A DNA stretch of 46,807 bases from a virus: positions 1 to 46,807 of IMG/VR virus record IMGVR_UViG_3300025881_000025. The stretch is one strand, 5' to 3'. Position numbers and translations under genes: made by a program. Positions 23,435 to 31,531 of this stretch are shown piece by piece (positions within the stretch are counted from its first letter, which is position 1; every line of letters begins with the position of its first letter). Under the pieces are notes generated by a model, which did not search any database, was not told where the DNA came from, and was given only the letters and a program-made list of their open reading frames with translations.

Positions 23435-23866
23435 ATGATTGATGATCGTAATGGTAAGCCAAAGTTTCCTTGTGCTCATGTGAGCTTTCGAGACTTAAAG
23501 GCGATTGGTATAGATATCCAAACAGAAACTTTTGAGAAGACTAAACCAGACGGGACAACGGCGCTTGCTGTAAAAATTGTGAAAGTAACCAAACAAGGTT
23601 CAAGTTTTCCAAAGAGTCACATGCTTGAACTACTTTGGATTATGGGCATAGATTCCACAGAGAAAATCTGGGTAGAAGCTCCAAAACTTCATAGGTGTTT
23701 GAGCCAGAAGGAGCCAGTCTCAGACTTCCGCTATGGAGGTAAAGAGCGCACTGACAGAGATTTCTTGTCTAGTGGTCGAGCATCTATGGTTGCTCACGTT
23801 TGGGCCAGTAAGATGGGTGGAATTGAAGATGAATTAGAGAAGTTACGCAACGGAGGAAGTGATTAG
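23435..23866 (+). CDS. Hypothetical protein
   Basis: A 143-residue protein between RNA ligase and exonuclease; its stop overlaps the exonuclease GTG. It shows SFRDLKAIGIDIQTETFEK, VKIVKVTKQGSSFPKSHMLEL and a C-terminal helical end. No family recognised, but the tight coupling suggests a shared role in nucleic-acid processing. Confidence 0.7.
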   Translation: MIDDRNGKPKFPCAHVSFRDLKAIGIDIQTETFEKTKPDGTTALAVKIVKVTKQGSSFPKSHMLELLWIMGIDSTEKIWVEAPKLHRCLSQKEPVSDFRYGGKERTDRDFLSSGRASMVAHVWASKMGGIEDELEKLRNGGSD

Positions 23867-24804
23867 TGTCAAATTATACACAAGAGAAACTTGAAGAAGC
23901 TATGGCGCTTGTTGAGGATGGCTTGAGCCAGAGAAGTGCTGCTATTATTACTGGGGTTCCGAGGTCAACACTCGGGGATAAGTTGCGGGAAATTAATGAG
24001 ATTAAGGGTAAGCCCGGTGAAGGCCCTGATATTCTTTTCATAGACGTAGAAAGCGCACCAATTTTGGGCAATGTGTGGAGACTCTTTAAGCAAAACGTTG
24101 GTCTCAACCAGATTGAACGCGACTGGTATCTTCTAAGTTATGCTGCTAAGTGGGCCGATGAAGATTATGTCTACTACAGTGACAAGCGAGATTCTTGGGA
24201 CAACGAAGACGACAAAAGTTTACTAGAAGAAATCTGGATGCTGTTGGATCGTGCGGATATTGTAATTGGACACAACATGCGTAACTTTGATCATAAGAAG
24301 ATCAACGCGAGATTCCTGCACAATGATATGTCTCCGCCTAGTCCCTATCGTATCGTGGATACACTTGAGATTGCTAAACGTGCTTTTGGATTCACCAGTA
24401 ACAAACTTGCATACCTCACAGATAAACTTTGCAAGACATACAAGAAGCTAGAGCACGGGCAATTCCCTGGTTTTGAACTTTGGAAAGAATGTTTGTTGGG
24501 TAATCCTGCTGCATGGTCTGAGATGGCAGAATACAACAAATACGATGTCTTGAGTTTGCAGGAGCTTTACGAGAAACTTCGTCCGTGGGATAGCCGTGGA
24601 CCCAACCTCAACTTGTATTACTCAGACGTATCTGTTCGGTGTAGCTGCGGAAGTGATGATCTTAAACATTCGGGGTATTGGTACACAAACCTTAGCAAGT
24701 TTGACCAGTTCACTTGTAATTCTTGTGGTGCTCATGTACGCGGTCGCGTGAATTTGCTTACGAAAGACAAGCGTGATTCTTTGAATGCTAATATTGCTAA
24801 TTGA
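23866..24804 (+). CDS. HTH + DEDD 3'-5' exonuclease + zinc ribbon
   Basis: The 312-residue protein starts at GTG (23866), overlapping the previous stop. Residues 1-45 form a helix-turn-helix (LVEDGLSQRSAAIITGVPRS). Residues 55-235 carry a DnaQ/RNase H-like exonuclease: DILFIDVESAP (first acidic pair), DIVIGHNMRNFDHKKINARF, and EYNKYDVLSLQELY with the third motif's Tyr and Asp. The C-terminus has a four-Cys zinc ribbon (CSCGSDD...CNSCGAH). The fused DNA-binding ends are unusual for phage exonucleases. It probably degrades or edits DNA 3' ends. Confidence 0.8.
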   Translation: MSNYTQEKLEEAMALVEDGLSQRSAAIITGVPRSTLGDKLREINEIKGKPGEGPDILFIDVESAPILGNVWRLFKQNVGLNQIERDWYLLSYAAKWADEDYVYYSDKRDSWDNEDDKSLLEEIWMLLDRADIVIGHNMRNFDHKKINARFLHNDMSPPSPYRIVDTLEIAKRAFGFTSNKLAYLTDKLCKTYKKLEHGQFPGFELWKECLLGNPAAWSEMAEYNKYDVLSLQELYEKLRPWDSRGPNLNLYYSDVSVRCSCGSDDLKHSGYWYTNLSKFDQFTCNSCGAHVRGRVNLLTKDKRDSLNANIAN

Positions 24805-24812
24805 GGTCCTTT

Positions 24813-25040
24813 ATGGAAATTTGGGTATATTCTTATCAAACTGACGCATATGGTGGCGGTGATTTATTTGTATCTTCCGAGGGTAAAGTGTTAGGCGAAA
24901 TCTACGAGGACGATGGCAATTGGAGACACGAATACTTCAATCCAATTTTTGCAAATGCTAAGGTTCACATTGTAAACGGTGGATGTTTTACAGAAGATAA
25001 TACAAAACTATACAGTAAACTTAAAGATTATCTTGGATAA
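24813..25040 (+). CDS. Hypothetical protein
   Basis: Start chosen at ATG 24813 (GAGG upstream). The 75-residue acidic protein reads MEIWVYSYQTDAYGGGDLFV ... and resembles small phage host-takeover proteins only in size. No family recognised. Confidence 0.65.
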   Translation: MEIWVYSYQTDAYGGGDLFVSSEGKVLGEIYEDDGNWRHEYFNPIFANAKVHIVNGGCFTEDNTKLYSKLKDYLG

Positions 25041-25049
25041 GGAGATTTT

Positions 25050-25343
25050 ATGAGCCAGATGGAACATAATAAAGGCACACTTCTGGAAGTAAGCTGGGAA
25101 GCAATTGTACTGGATTACCCAGAAGCAGACCCCGAAGATCTTGAGTGGACCACCGAAGAAAACTTTGTAAGTATTGGCGACAAGTTTTACCACGTGAAGT
25201 TTGAAGTCAGGCGAGCAGACTTAGATTACATCAACAATTTAACTGATCTTGGTCTTGGTTTATACGAGTTTGAAACCTACCACTATAACGGTGGTGCGTA
25301 TTGGACAGAACTTGTTGAGAGAAAACTAAAGGAGATTGTATGA
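25050..25343 (+). CDS. Hypothetical protein
   Basis: A 97-residue acidic protein (PEADPEDLEWTTEENFVSIGDKFYHVKFEVRRAD). GGAG lies before the ATG and its stop overlaps the next start. No family recognised. Confidence 0.65.
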   Translation: MSQMEHNKGTLLEVSWEAIVLDYPEADPEDLEWTTEENFVSIGDKFYHVKFEVRRADLDYINNLTDLGLGLYEFETYHYNGGAYWTELVERKLKEIV

Positions 25344-25633
25344 ACAACTTAAAACTTTACGAATTCTTCTGGGATTGTGGTCGCATGGGGGATATTGACG
25401 GGATCTTTGTAGCAACTGAAGATGAAGTCAAGTCGGCTTTCGGAAAAGAAGTTTACTTTGGTGAGGTTCTTGGTAAGCACTCAGAAATCTATGGAGTGTT
25501 CCAAGAAAACGATCTGAGAGTTTTGTCTGAGGATCAAGAGAAAATCCAGTGGCTTGTGGATTTGATGAAAGGTAATAATATCTCGGGTTTCAACCCACTA
25601 GAATATCTCCCCGAAGACGACGAAGAGGAATAA
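25340..25633 (+). CDS. Hypothetical protein
   Basis: A 97-residue acidic protein coupled by ATGA to the previous gene. LYEFFWDCGRMGDIDGIFVATEDEVKSAFGK suggests a small alpha/beta fold, with an Asp/Glu-rich tail. This start is seen in other phage proteins of unknown role. Confidence 0.65.
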   Translation: MNNLKLYEFFWDCGRMGDIDGIFVATEDEVKSAFGKEVYFGEVLGKHSEIYGVFQENDLRVLSEDQEKIQWLVDLMKGNNISGFNPLEYLPEDDEEE

Positions 25634-25634
25634 G

Positions 25635-26132
25635 ATGGACAACTTTGAAAACCCGCTGTCTGAGACTCTGGATATATTTTATTCTTGGGGATGCCCCCGA
25701 GGAAACCAAACCAAGAAAGCACAAAAGAATTCAATCAAATTTATCCGCGAAGAACTCAAAGAGCTTCAAGAAGCTGTAGACACCAATGATCGTGTAGCGA
25801 TGCTAGACGCATGTGCGGACATCCTTGTTATTACGCTGGATTTCGCCTACCGCAACGAACTTCCGATTGAAGAAGGTTTGATGATGGTGAACATGAGTAA
25901 CAGCACCAAAACTCTCATTGGAGATGAGCTGGAGAACTGTCAAGATTCCCTAAATGCTCTTGCTGCGAAAGGTTACGAGGGGTTGCATGTGGTACGTGCA
26001 GATTACACAGGTTTCGAAGAGTTCACCCCGACAGGTTCTATTGTTGATAGAGACGGTAAGGTTAGGAAACCTCTAAAATTTGTAGAGCCACACTTGCAAC
26101 TGTTGTTTGAAAAGTCAGGAGAAGAACAATGA
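25635..26132 (+). CDS. MazG-like nucleoside triphosphate pyrophosphohydrolase
   Basis: The 165-residue protein has the all-alpha pyrophosphohydrolase pattern: FIREELKELQEAVDTND supplies the ExxE pair, and MLDACADILVITLDF supplies the second acidic pair (D-x-x-x-D). These residues bind Mg-NTP. Such phage enzymes hydrolyse dNTPs or noncanonical NTPs, or blunt the alarmone response. The C-terminal 50 residues (TPTGSIVDRDGKVRKPLKFV) look like the extension found in phage MazG-like proteins. It lies near the thymidylate synthase and RNR genes. Confidence 0.75.
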   Translation: MDNFENPLSETLDIFYSWGCPRGNQTKKAQKNSIKFIREELKELQEAVDTNDRVAMLDACADILVITLDFAYRNELPIEEGLMMVNMSNSTKTLIGDELENCQDSLNALAAKGYEGLHVVRADYTGFEEFTPTGSIVDRDGKVRKPLKFVEPHLQLLFEKSGEEQ

Positions 26133-26368
26133 GATATGTAAGAATATCGCAAGAACATTGGGAAGCCTTGTGTGATCTTGTATTCGCAGTGCGGCAGGGT
26201 AATCTTGTCAACCTCACGGACGCACTTGATTATCTGCATGAGGTGAATAGTTATCCACCGGAAGGGGTCGCGCCAAGTAATCATTTTGGACTTTCAACAA
26301 TGATTACTTGCGGAAATATCCTCAAGATTGCCCGTGAGATTGAGCGGGTTCTAGGAGAAGAACAATGA
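26129..26368 (+). CDS. Hypothetical protein
   Basis: A 79-residue protein coupled to the MazG-like gene by ATGA and to the next gene by a second ATGA. Mostly helical; no family recognised. Confidence 0.65.
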   Translation: MRYVRISQEHWEALCDLVFAVRQGNLVNLTDALDYLHEVNSYPPEGVAPSNHFGLSTMITCGNILKIAREIERVLGEEQ

Positions 26369-26706
26369 TTTCCTCAAAAAACTCCTTGCTAATCTCCCTG
26401 CTGCTGATTATACTAGCAATCGGTGGCATAATGATAGGCGGAAGCATTGCCTTCACTGGTGCCTGTATGCTGTTCATAGCTTCTGGTGCAATGTACCACA
26501 AGAGTTCTGTTGATGCTGATGTGGAGGAATTTCAACGGCAGATTCAGGAAGGGCTTGTAGAATTTGACGAAGAAGCTGGTGAAATGTCCGAGATGGTGGT
26601 AGACTTGAACGAGATTTCAGAGAGCGATAAGGAAGTCGTTCAAAGGCTTTTTGGATTTGAATTTGAAACTGAAGAGGTACCGGAAGATGATTCGAGCAAG
26701 ATTTAA
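26365..26706 (+). CDS. Membrane protein with acidic cytoplasmic tail
   Basis: The 113-residue protein has two hydrophobic segments within residues 7-45 (LLISLLLIILAIGGIMIGGS; ACMLFIASGAM), followed by about 65 acidic residues. This is an inner-membrane hairpin with a cytosolic tail. It could be a superinfection or lysis-related protein, but nothing specific shows this. Confidence 0.7.
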   Translation: MISSKNSLLISLLLIILAIGGIMIGGSIAFTGACMLFIASGAMYHKSSVDADVEEFQRQIQEGLVEFDEEAGEMSEMVVDLNEISESDKEVVQRLFGFEFETEEVPEDDSSKI

Positions 26707-26935
26707 AGCAAACCCAGACGACCCAAGACCTATCAAATGGCCGATTAAACACCCTTTCTGGATTACCGGCGAGGGCTTTGGCTACTCTACAGTTGTTGCC
26801 TATGCAGATAACGAAGATGAAATATTAGAGAACTGGCCAGAAGCTGAAGAAATTGATAGTGAAACTGTAGAGGACTATAATTTCACGTCAAGATTTTCAA
26901 AACCAGATTGGTTCAAGAAACAAGAGGAGAACTAA
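26687..26935 (+). CDS. Hypothetical protein
   Basis: Start chosen at ATG 26687 (GAGG upstream), overlapping the membrane-protein gene by 20 bases. The 82-residue product (MIRARFKANPDDPRPIKWPI, KHPFWITGEGFGYSTVVAYA, then an acidic tail) resembles small phage proteins with a WPIKHPFWxTG motif. Function unknown. Confidence 0.7.
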   Translation: MIRARFKANPDDPRPIKWPIKHPFWITGEGFGYSTVVAYADNEDEILENWPEAEEIDSETVEDYNFTSRFSKPDWFKKQEEN

Positions 26936-26937
26936 GA

Positions 26938-27189
26938 ATGACTGAGAACGCAATTAACGTAAAAGACCTGAAGAAATATGCACAAGAGTGGAGCAATTCC
27001 CAATTGGAAAAAGAATCTCAGGGTGATCTTCAGAAGAGCATCGTAGAAACCGCCTCCGAGAAATTAGGCATCGAAAAGGTAGACTTCCGACAGTATGCTG
27101 ACCTTTACTTCAAACTCACGTACAAACCTGAACTGTTCGAGAAGATCGAAGGTATGGCTGAGAAAGTTGATGTGATTAAAGGTCTTTAA
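26938..27189 (+). CDS. Hypothetical protein
   Basis: Start chosen at ATG 26938 (GAGGAGAACTAAGA upstream). The 83-residue product is helical and charged. No family recognised. Confidence 0.65.
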   Translation: MTENAINVKDLKKYAQEWSNSQLEKESQGDLQKSIVETASEKLGIEKVDFRQYADLYFKLTYKPELFEKIEGMAEKVDVIKGL

Positions 27190-27199
27190 GGAGGATATT

Positions 27200-27364
27200 A
27201 TGAAATTTCCAATTCTAGGGATTCTAGGATCGATCTTTATTACACTTAAGTTGACCGGACACATTGCTTGGTCTTGGATCTGGATTCTAGCACCATTTTG
27301 GATTCCCGTTAGTCTTACCGTACTCGCAGTTGTTGTCTTCGTGGTTAAGGAGTTACGCAAATGA
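27200..27364 (+). CDS. Small membrane protein
   Basis: A 54-residue ORF with AAGGAGG before the ATG at 27200. It is nearly all hydrophobic in two segments (FPILGILGSIFITLKL and WIPVSLTVLAVVVFVV) and ends in a basic KELRK. Its stop overlaps the next start (ATGA). Confidence 0.65.
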   Translation: MKFPILGILGSIFITLKLTGHIAWSWIWILAPFWIPVSLTVLAVVVFVVKELRK

Positions 27365-27555
27365 GCCTATCAAAAGAAGAATTCCAGCGACTAGACTTTG
27401 CTGTACGAGAGATTGAAAATATTCTTGGGGATGTCAGTATGCTTTCTTGTGTAAGTATTCTGGCAGGACTGAAGCAAGACCCGAGTGTTGCCAATGTGAT
27501 TATTGAGAATTTGCAGAAGATTGAACAGGAGATTGATAGCGACGATGCTTCCTAA
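27361..27555 (+). CDS. Hypothetical protein
   Basis: A 64-residue helical, acidic protein coupled to the membrane protein upstream and overlapping the thymidylate synthase start. No family recognised. Confidence 0.65.
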   Translation: MSLSKEEFQRLDFAVREIENILGDVSMLSCVSILAGLKQDPSVANVIIENLQKIEQEIDSDDAS

Positions 27556-28441
27556 AGTCTACTACGACGAACAAGGATACCTTCAGTTGATGCGAGACAT
27601 CCTTGCAACTTCTGAAGTGTATCCTGATCGAACAGGGGTTGGTTGCAAGAAAGTGTTCGGGGCTTCTCTCGTGTTTGATTTGCGAGAGTCTTTCCCGAGG
27701 ACTACTGTTCGCAATACTCCGCTTAGGTTTGCTTTTGAGGAATGGATGTTCTTCATGCGAGGTCAGACGGACACTAAGATTCTTGAGGATAAAGGCATCT
27801 ACATATGGGCCGGAAACACCAGCAGAGAATTCTTGGATAGTCGTGGAATGACTGACGTTCCAGAAGGTGATCTCGGGCTTGCTTATAGTTGGCAGTTCCG
27901 TAACTTTGGCGCACAGAGGTTGGGTGAGGGTGTAGATCAACTAGAAGAACTCTTTTACGATCTTATGATTGACCCATTCAGTAGAAGGCATTACGTTACG
28001 TTCTGGAATACAGCCCAGTCACACCAGATGGCTCTACTACCGTGCTTCCACTCACACCAGTTTCATTGTGAGAAGTCTGGTGAATACATTGTGCTGCACC
28101 TGAAAGTGTTCTCAAGGTCATCTGATGTTTTGTTCGGACTTCCCTTCAACACGCAGCAGTATGCAATGTACTTGCAGATGGTGGCAGAAGCGCTTGGGTA
28201 CGTTGAAGGAACTCTATTGATTTCTATGACAGACTCACATTTGTATTGCAATCAGCTTGAGTATGCACAAGAAACTGTTGAGCGGGAGATTGACACAGAG
28301 ACTGTTCGCACGGTTAGTTTCAATAAACACTTAGGAAGTTTGGAAGATATTCTTGCGCTACAGTGGGAAGACGTAGAAGACATTGGAAACAATGTCAATA
28401 AGCAGCCTTATGTTTCAAAGAAGCCACCGATGGCTGTCTAG
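27545..28441 (+). CDS. thyA: Thymidylate synthase-like (dUMP methylase or hydroxymethylase)
   Basis: The 298-residue protein starts at ATG 27545, overlapping the upstream gene by 11 bases. It has family motifs: DRTGVG (28-33), WAGNTSREFLDSRG, GDLGLAYSWQFR, the nucleophile Cys167 in LLPCFHSHQF, RSSD (191-194), FGLPFNTQQYA and DSHLYCNQ. Asn202 in PFN selects dUMP rather than dCMP. The residue after Cys167 is Phe where thymidylate synthases have His, and QWR reads QFR. It may make dTMP or 5-hydroxymethyl-dUMP. It is followed by an HNH gene, then nrdA. Confidence 0.8.
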   Translation: MLPKVYYDEQGYLQLMRDILATSEVYPDRTGVGCKKVFGASLVFDLRESFPRTTVRNTPLRFAFEEWMFFMRGQTDTKILEDKGIYIWAGNTSREFLDSRGMTDVPEGDLGLAYSWQFRNFGAQRLGEGVDQLEELFYDLMIDPFSRRHYVTFWNTAQSHQMALLPCFHSHQFHCEKSGEYIVLHLKVFSRSSDVLFGLPFNTQQYAMYLQMVAEALGYVEGTLLISMTDSHLYCNQLEYAQETVEREIDTETVRTVSFNKHLGSLEDILALQWEDVEDIGNNVNKQPYVSKKPPMAV

Positions 28442-28496
28442 GAAATCTTTTGAGATTATTACAAAACTTAATTGGAGTTTGCACAGCTATCGCTAG

Positions 28497-28502
28497 TATA
28501 AT
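28497..28502 (+). promoter_or_regulatory. Possible -10 box before HNH/nrdA genes
   Basis: A perfect TATAAT lies in the 139-base gap after thyA. No good -35 box is at 16-18 bases (TTGGAG is 19 bases upstream), so the promoter is uncertain. Confidence 0.3.
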
Positions 28503-28546
28503 GATGTTGTCGCTGCTGGAAAAGTGATGAGATTTTCTGGTGGCTG

Positions 28547-28568
28547 TGTGAGAAATTTTTAATTAACA
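28547..28568 (+). repeat. Leader repeat shared by two HNH genes, copy 2
   Basis: TGTGAGAAATTTTTAA followed by TTAAC, as at 19829-19850. It lies just before the ribosome site (AGGGGAGAACACC) of the HNH gene at 28581. Confidence 0.55.
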
Positions 28569-28580
28569 GGGGAGAACACC

Positions 28581-29267
28581 ATGCCTAGAAGACTGGATAT
28601 ATCTGGAGATTCTTATGGTAAGCTCACGGTGATCCAGTATTCACACCAAGATCGACACAAGAAATCTCAGTGGTGGGTGCAATGTGACTGTGGGATTTGC
28701 TTTACTACCAGTGGTGCAGCAATGAGAAAGGGCAATACGTTGTCATGTGGGTGCGTAAATAAAGAGCACATTAGAAACCTCAGTAAAACTCACGGTGGTT
28801 GCGGAAAAGGTGTAGGTGATTATCATCCAAACTATGCAACATGGATAGGCATGATTCAGAGGTGTACTTCACCAAAGAATACACATTACGGTTATTATGG
28901 TGGAAGGGGTATAAGAGTTTGCGAACAGTGGCTGGACGCTTTAAATGGACTAGACAATTTCACTAGAGATTTAGGGGTTCGTCCATCAAAAAAGCATAGC
29001 CTAGACCGGATTGACAGCAACGATAATTACACACCAGAAAATTGCAGATGGAGTCTACCCAGTGAACAAGCGTATAACCAAAGAAAGCGAAAAAACAATA
29101 CTACGGGAAGGACTGGGGTATACCCTGAAAAATCAAATGGCACTTATTGGGTCGGAATTTGCGAAGACGGTAAATTCAATCGTGTAATGGGCGGTCTATC
29201 GTTTGAGAAAGCGTGTGAGGTAAGAACGCAAGAGGAGATTCGAATTTATGGTTACAGTAAGGAGTGA
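28581..29267 (+). CDS. Free-standing HNH endonuclease inserted between thyA and nrdA
   Basis: The 228-residue protein begins with a Cys-bearing beta region (YGKLTVIQY, WVQCDCGICFTTSG, LSCGC). A central core follows: TWIGMIQRCTSPKNTHYGYYGGRGIRVCEQW, then HSLDRIDSNDNYTPENCRWSLPSEQ, the HNH signature of this phage family. The C-terminus (NNTTGRTGVYPEKSNGTYWVGI) is AP2-like. Free-standing HNH genes often invade between or beside nrd and thy genes. It ends three bases before the nrdA TTG, so nrdA depends on its transcript. Confidence 0.88.
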   Translation: MPRRLDISGDSYGKLTVIQYSHQDRHKKSQWWVQCDCGICFTTSGAAMRKGNTLSCGCVNKEHIRNLSKTHGGCGKGVGDYHPNYATWIGMIQRCTSPKNTHYGYYGGRGIRVCEQWLDALNGLDNFTRDLGVRPSKKHSLDRIDSNDNYTPENCRWSLPSEQAYNQRKRKNNTTGRTGVYPEKSNGTYWVGICEDGKFNRVMGGLSFEKACEVRTQEEIRIYGYSKE

Positions 29268-29270
29268 TCG

Positions 29271-31523
29271 TTGATAAAATACATTAAGAAACGAGATGGC
29301 AGCACACAAGAGTTTGAGGCTGCTAAAGTTAACAAGTGGGGTGAGTGGGCAAGTAAAACTCTAGGGCGCTACGTAGACTGGAGCAGCATTGTCCTGCACA
29401 CTGTCAGCACTTGCCCGGAAACGTGTTCTTCTGATCTTCTACAAGAAAGACTAATCAAAACTTGTTTAGATCAAGATTCGTGGTCATACAACCGTATGGC
29501 GGGTAGGCTTTATGCAGCATTACTCAACAAGCGATTCTACAGCGGTAGGCATCCAACAGTAAAAGAACTACACAACAAATTACAAGAACTTGGTCTGATG
29601 AAGATTCTAAGTTACTCTGACCAAGAATACGAAGAAATTGAACGGTTAATCAACCACAAACAAGATTTCAAAGCGGCTCACTTTGAACTTGAACAAGTGC
29701 GCAAGAAATATTCCCTGAAGAATCGTGTGACTGGCGAAGAATACGAGACGCAACAGTTTGTTTACATGCGAATGGCTATGGCACTCGCTGAAGATCAACC
29801 AAAAGAACGCAAACTGGATGATGTCAAAGCTTGGTACGAGCATTTTTCTAACAAGCGCATCAATGCACCTACGCCAAACTATATTAACCTTGGAACACCA
29901 TTTAATGGTCTAGCAAGCTGTTGTATCTATAAAGCTGGTGACAGTGCTGCTTCACTTGCAGTTGGTGATCACATTGCTTACACCATGACATACATGAGTG
30001 CTGGTATCGGGTCATACCTTGAGTCACGTTCTCTGGGAGACCCTGTGAGGAAGGGTGCTATCAAGCATCAAGGTAAACTCCCGTACTTCAGAGCTTTGGA
30101 TGGTGCTGTACACGCGAATCTTCAAGCTGGTCGCGGGGGTGCTTGCACAACATACTTTAGCGCATTTGATCCAGAAGTTATTGACATTACAAAACTCAAG
30201 AATCCCATGACCACTAAGGATAAGCAGATACGTGGTCTCGACTATGCAATGCTCCAGAATAAATTCTTTGCTAAGAAAGTAGCGAAGGGTGAAGATATAT
30301 TCTTGTTTAATGTGGCATCTGCTCCTGATTTGACAAAAGCAATGTTCTCGGGAAATCCAGATAAGTTTGCTGAGACTTACGAGAATTATGAGCAAGACCC
30401 CAGTTTCAAAAAGAAGTGGGTGAATGCGCGTGAAGTTGCTCTGTCCCAACTGAACGAATCCTACGAGACAGGTAAAGCATATTTGGTGTGGGCAGACGAG
30501 ATGAACCGTCACACACCCCACAATGATCCCGTACATACGTCTAATTTGTGCCTTGAGACAGGATTGCCGACAAAAGAATATGAAAGCATGGCGGATCTAT
30601 ACTCATACAACCCAGAGCGCGTAGGTGAGGTTGCCATGTGTAGTTTAGGTGCAATCAATGTCGCTAATATCAAAGATGACGAGCAGTATGAAGATGCAGC
30701 CTATTATGCGCTACTGATGATCGACAAGTGTATACACAAAGCTGATTATCCGCTACCACACGTAGGTGTCACAGCTAAATCACGCTTGAACGCTGGTGTT
30801 GGTATCATGGGTATGGCACACTACCTTGCCAAGAACAAGTTGACGTATAGTTCTGAGGAAGGTAAGCAGCTTATCAATGAAGTGGGTGAACGTCACGCAT
30901 ACTATGTAATCAATGCGTCCCTCAAGCTGTCAAAAGAGTTGGGCACAGCCCCCTGGATGAACCGCACCAAATGGCCCCAAGGCTGGCTTCCAATTGACAC
31001 CTATAATCGGAGTGTGGATGGGATCGTTAGTTCTGATCTGAAGTATGACTGGGAGCCTTTGCGAAATAAAATTATTGAGAATGGTGGTATTCGTAATAGT
31101 TCTCTGATGAATCACATGCCCGGTGAAAGTAGCTCAAAAGCGTCTGGTACAACCAACGGTATCTACCCGATTCGTGAATTGACACTGATGAAGACCGACT
31201 TGAACAATGTAGTCTATTGGGCAGCACCGGAGGGTGAGCGTTATGAAAAATGGTATGAGAGTGCATGGGATATTAGCACCAAGGATTTGACAGATTGCTA
31301 TGCCATTATTCAGAAGTGGACAGATCAATCTATTTCAGCAGATTTCTACCGTAAGATCATTGGATCAGACGCAGTGACAACAAAAGAGATGTTGACAGAC
31401 TACCTATACATGACTAAGATGGGCCTGAAGACTCGCTACTATGTCAACAGCTATACATCGATCAACGGTAAAGTGCAGTCTTTAACGGAAGACGAGGAAG
31501 ACTGCGAATCCTGTAAACTTTAG
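29271..31523 (+). CDS. nrdA: Ribonucleotide reductase class Ia, large subunit
   Basis: The 750-residue protein begins with a short ATP-cone-like region (IKYIKKRDGSTQEFEAAKVNKWGEW) and carries the RNR core: PTPNYINLGTPFNGLASCCI, a GRGGACTTY loop, NLCLETGLPT with the active-site Cys and Glu, GAINVANI, and NSSLMNHMPGESSSKASGTTNGIYP. The last residues CESCKL (Cys745, Cys748) are the redox pair that glutaredoxin reduces. It makes dNDPs from NDPs. The start is TTG at 29271 (AAGGAG upstream). nrdB and a glutaredoxin follow. Confidence 0.95.
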   Translation: MIKYIKKRDGSTQEFEAAKVNKWGEWASKTLGRYVDWSSIVLHTVSTCPETCSSDLLQERLIKTCLDQDSWSYNRMAGRLYAALLNKRFYSGRHPTVKELHNKLQELGLMKILSYSDQEYEEIERLINHKQDFKAAHFELEQVRKKYSLKNRVTGEEYETQQFVYMRMAMALAEDQPKERKLDDVKAWYEHFSNKRINAPTPNYINLGTPFNGLASCCIYKAGDSAASLAVGDHIAYTMTYMSAGIGSYLESRSLGDPVRKGAIKHQGKLPYFRALDGAVHANLQAGRGGACTTYFSAFDPEVIDITKLKNPMTTKDKQIRGLDYAMLQNKFFAKKVAKGEDIFLFNVASAPDLTKAMFSGNPDKFAETYENYEQDPSFKKKWVNAREVALSQLNESYETGKAYLVWADEMNRHTPHNDPVHTSNLCLETGLPTKEYESMADLYSYNPERVGEVAMCSLGAINVANIKDDEQYEDAAYYALLMIDKCIHKADYPLPHVGVTAKSRLNAGVGIMGMAHYLAKNKLTYSSEEGKQLINEVGERHAYYVINASLKLSKELGTAPWMNRTKWPQGWLPIDTYNRSVDGIVSSDLKYDWEPLRNKIIENGGIRNSSLMNHMPGESSSKASGTTNGIYPIRELTLMKTDLNNVVYWAAPEGERYEKWYESAWDISTKDLTDCYAIIQKWTDQSISADFYRKIIGSDAVTTKEMLTDYLYMTKMGLKTRYYVNSYTSINGKVQSLTEDEEDCESCKL

Positions 31524-31531
31524 GAGACTTG

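Noticed and set aside
22973-23479. Minus-strand ORF of 168 codons
   Set aside because: Lies opposite the RNA ligase gene, whose motifs are intact.
25185-25200. Second parS-like sequence (CCACGTGAAG)
   Set aside because: Only the central CACGTG and a few flanks match; it lies in a coding region and is not palindromic.
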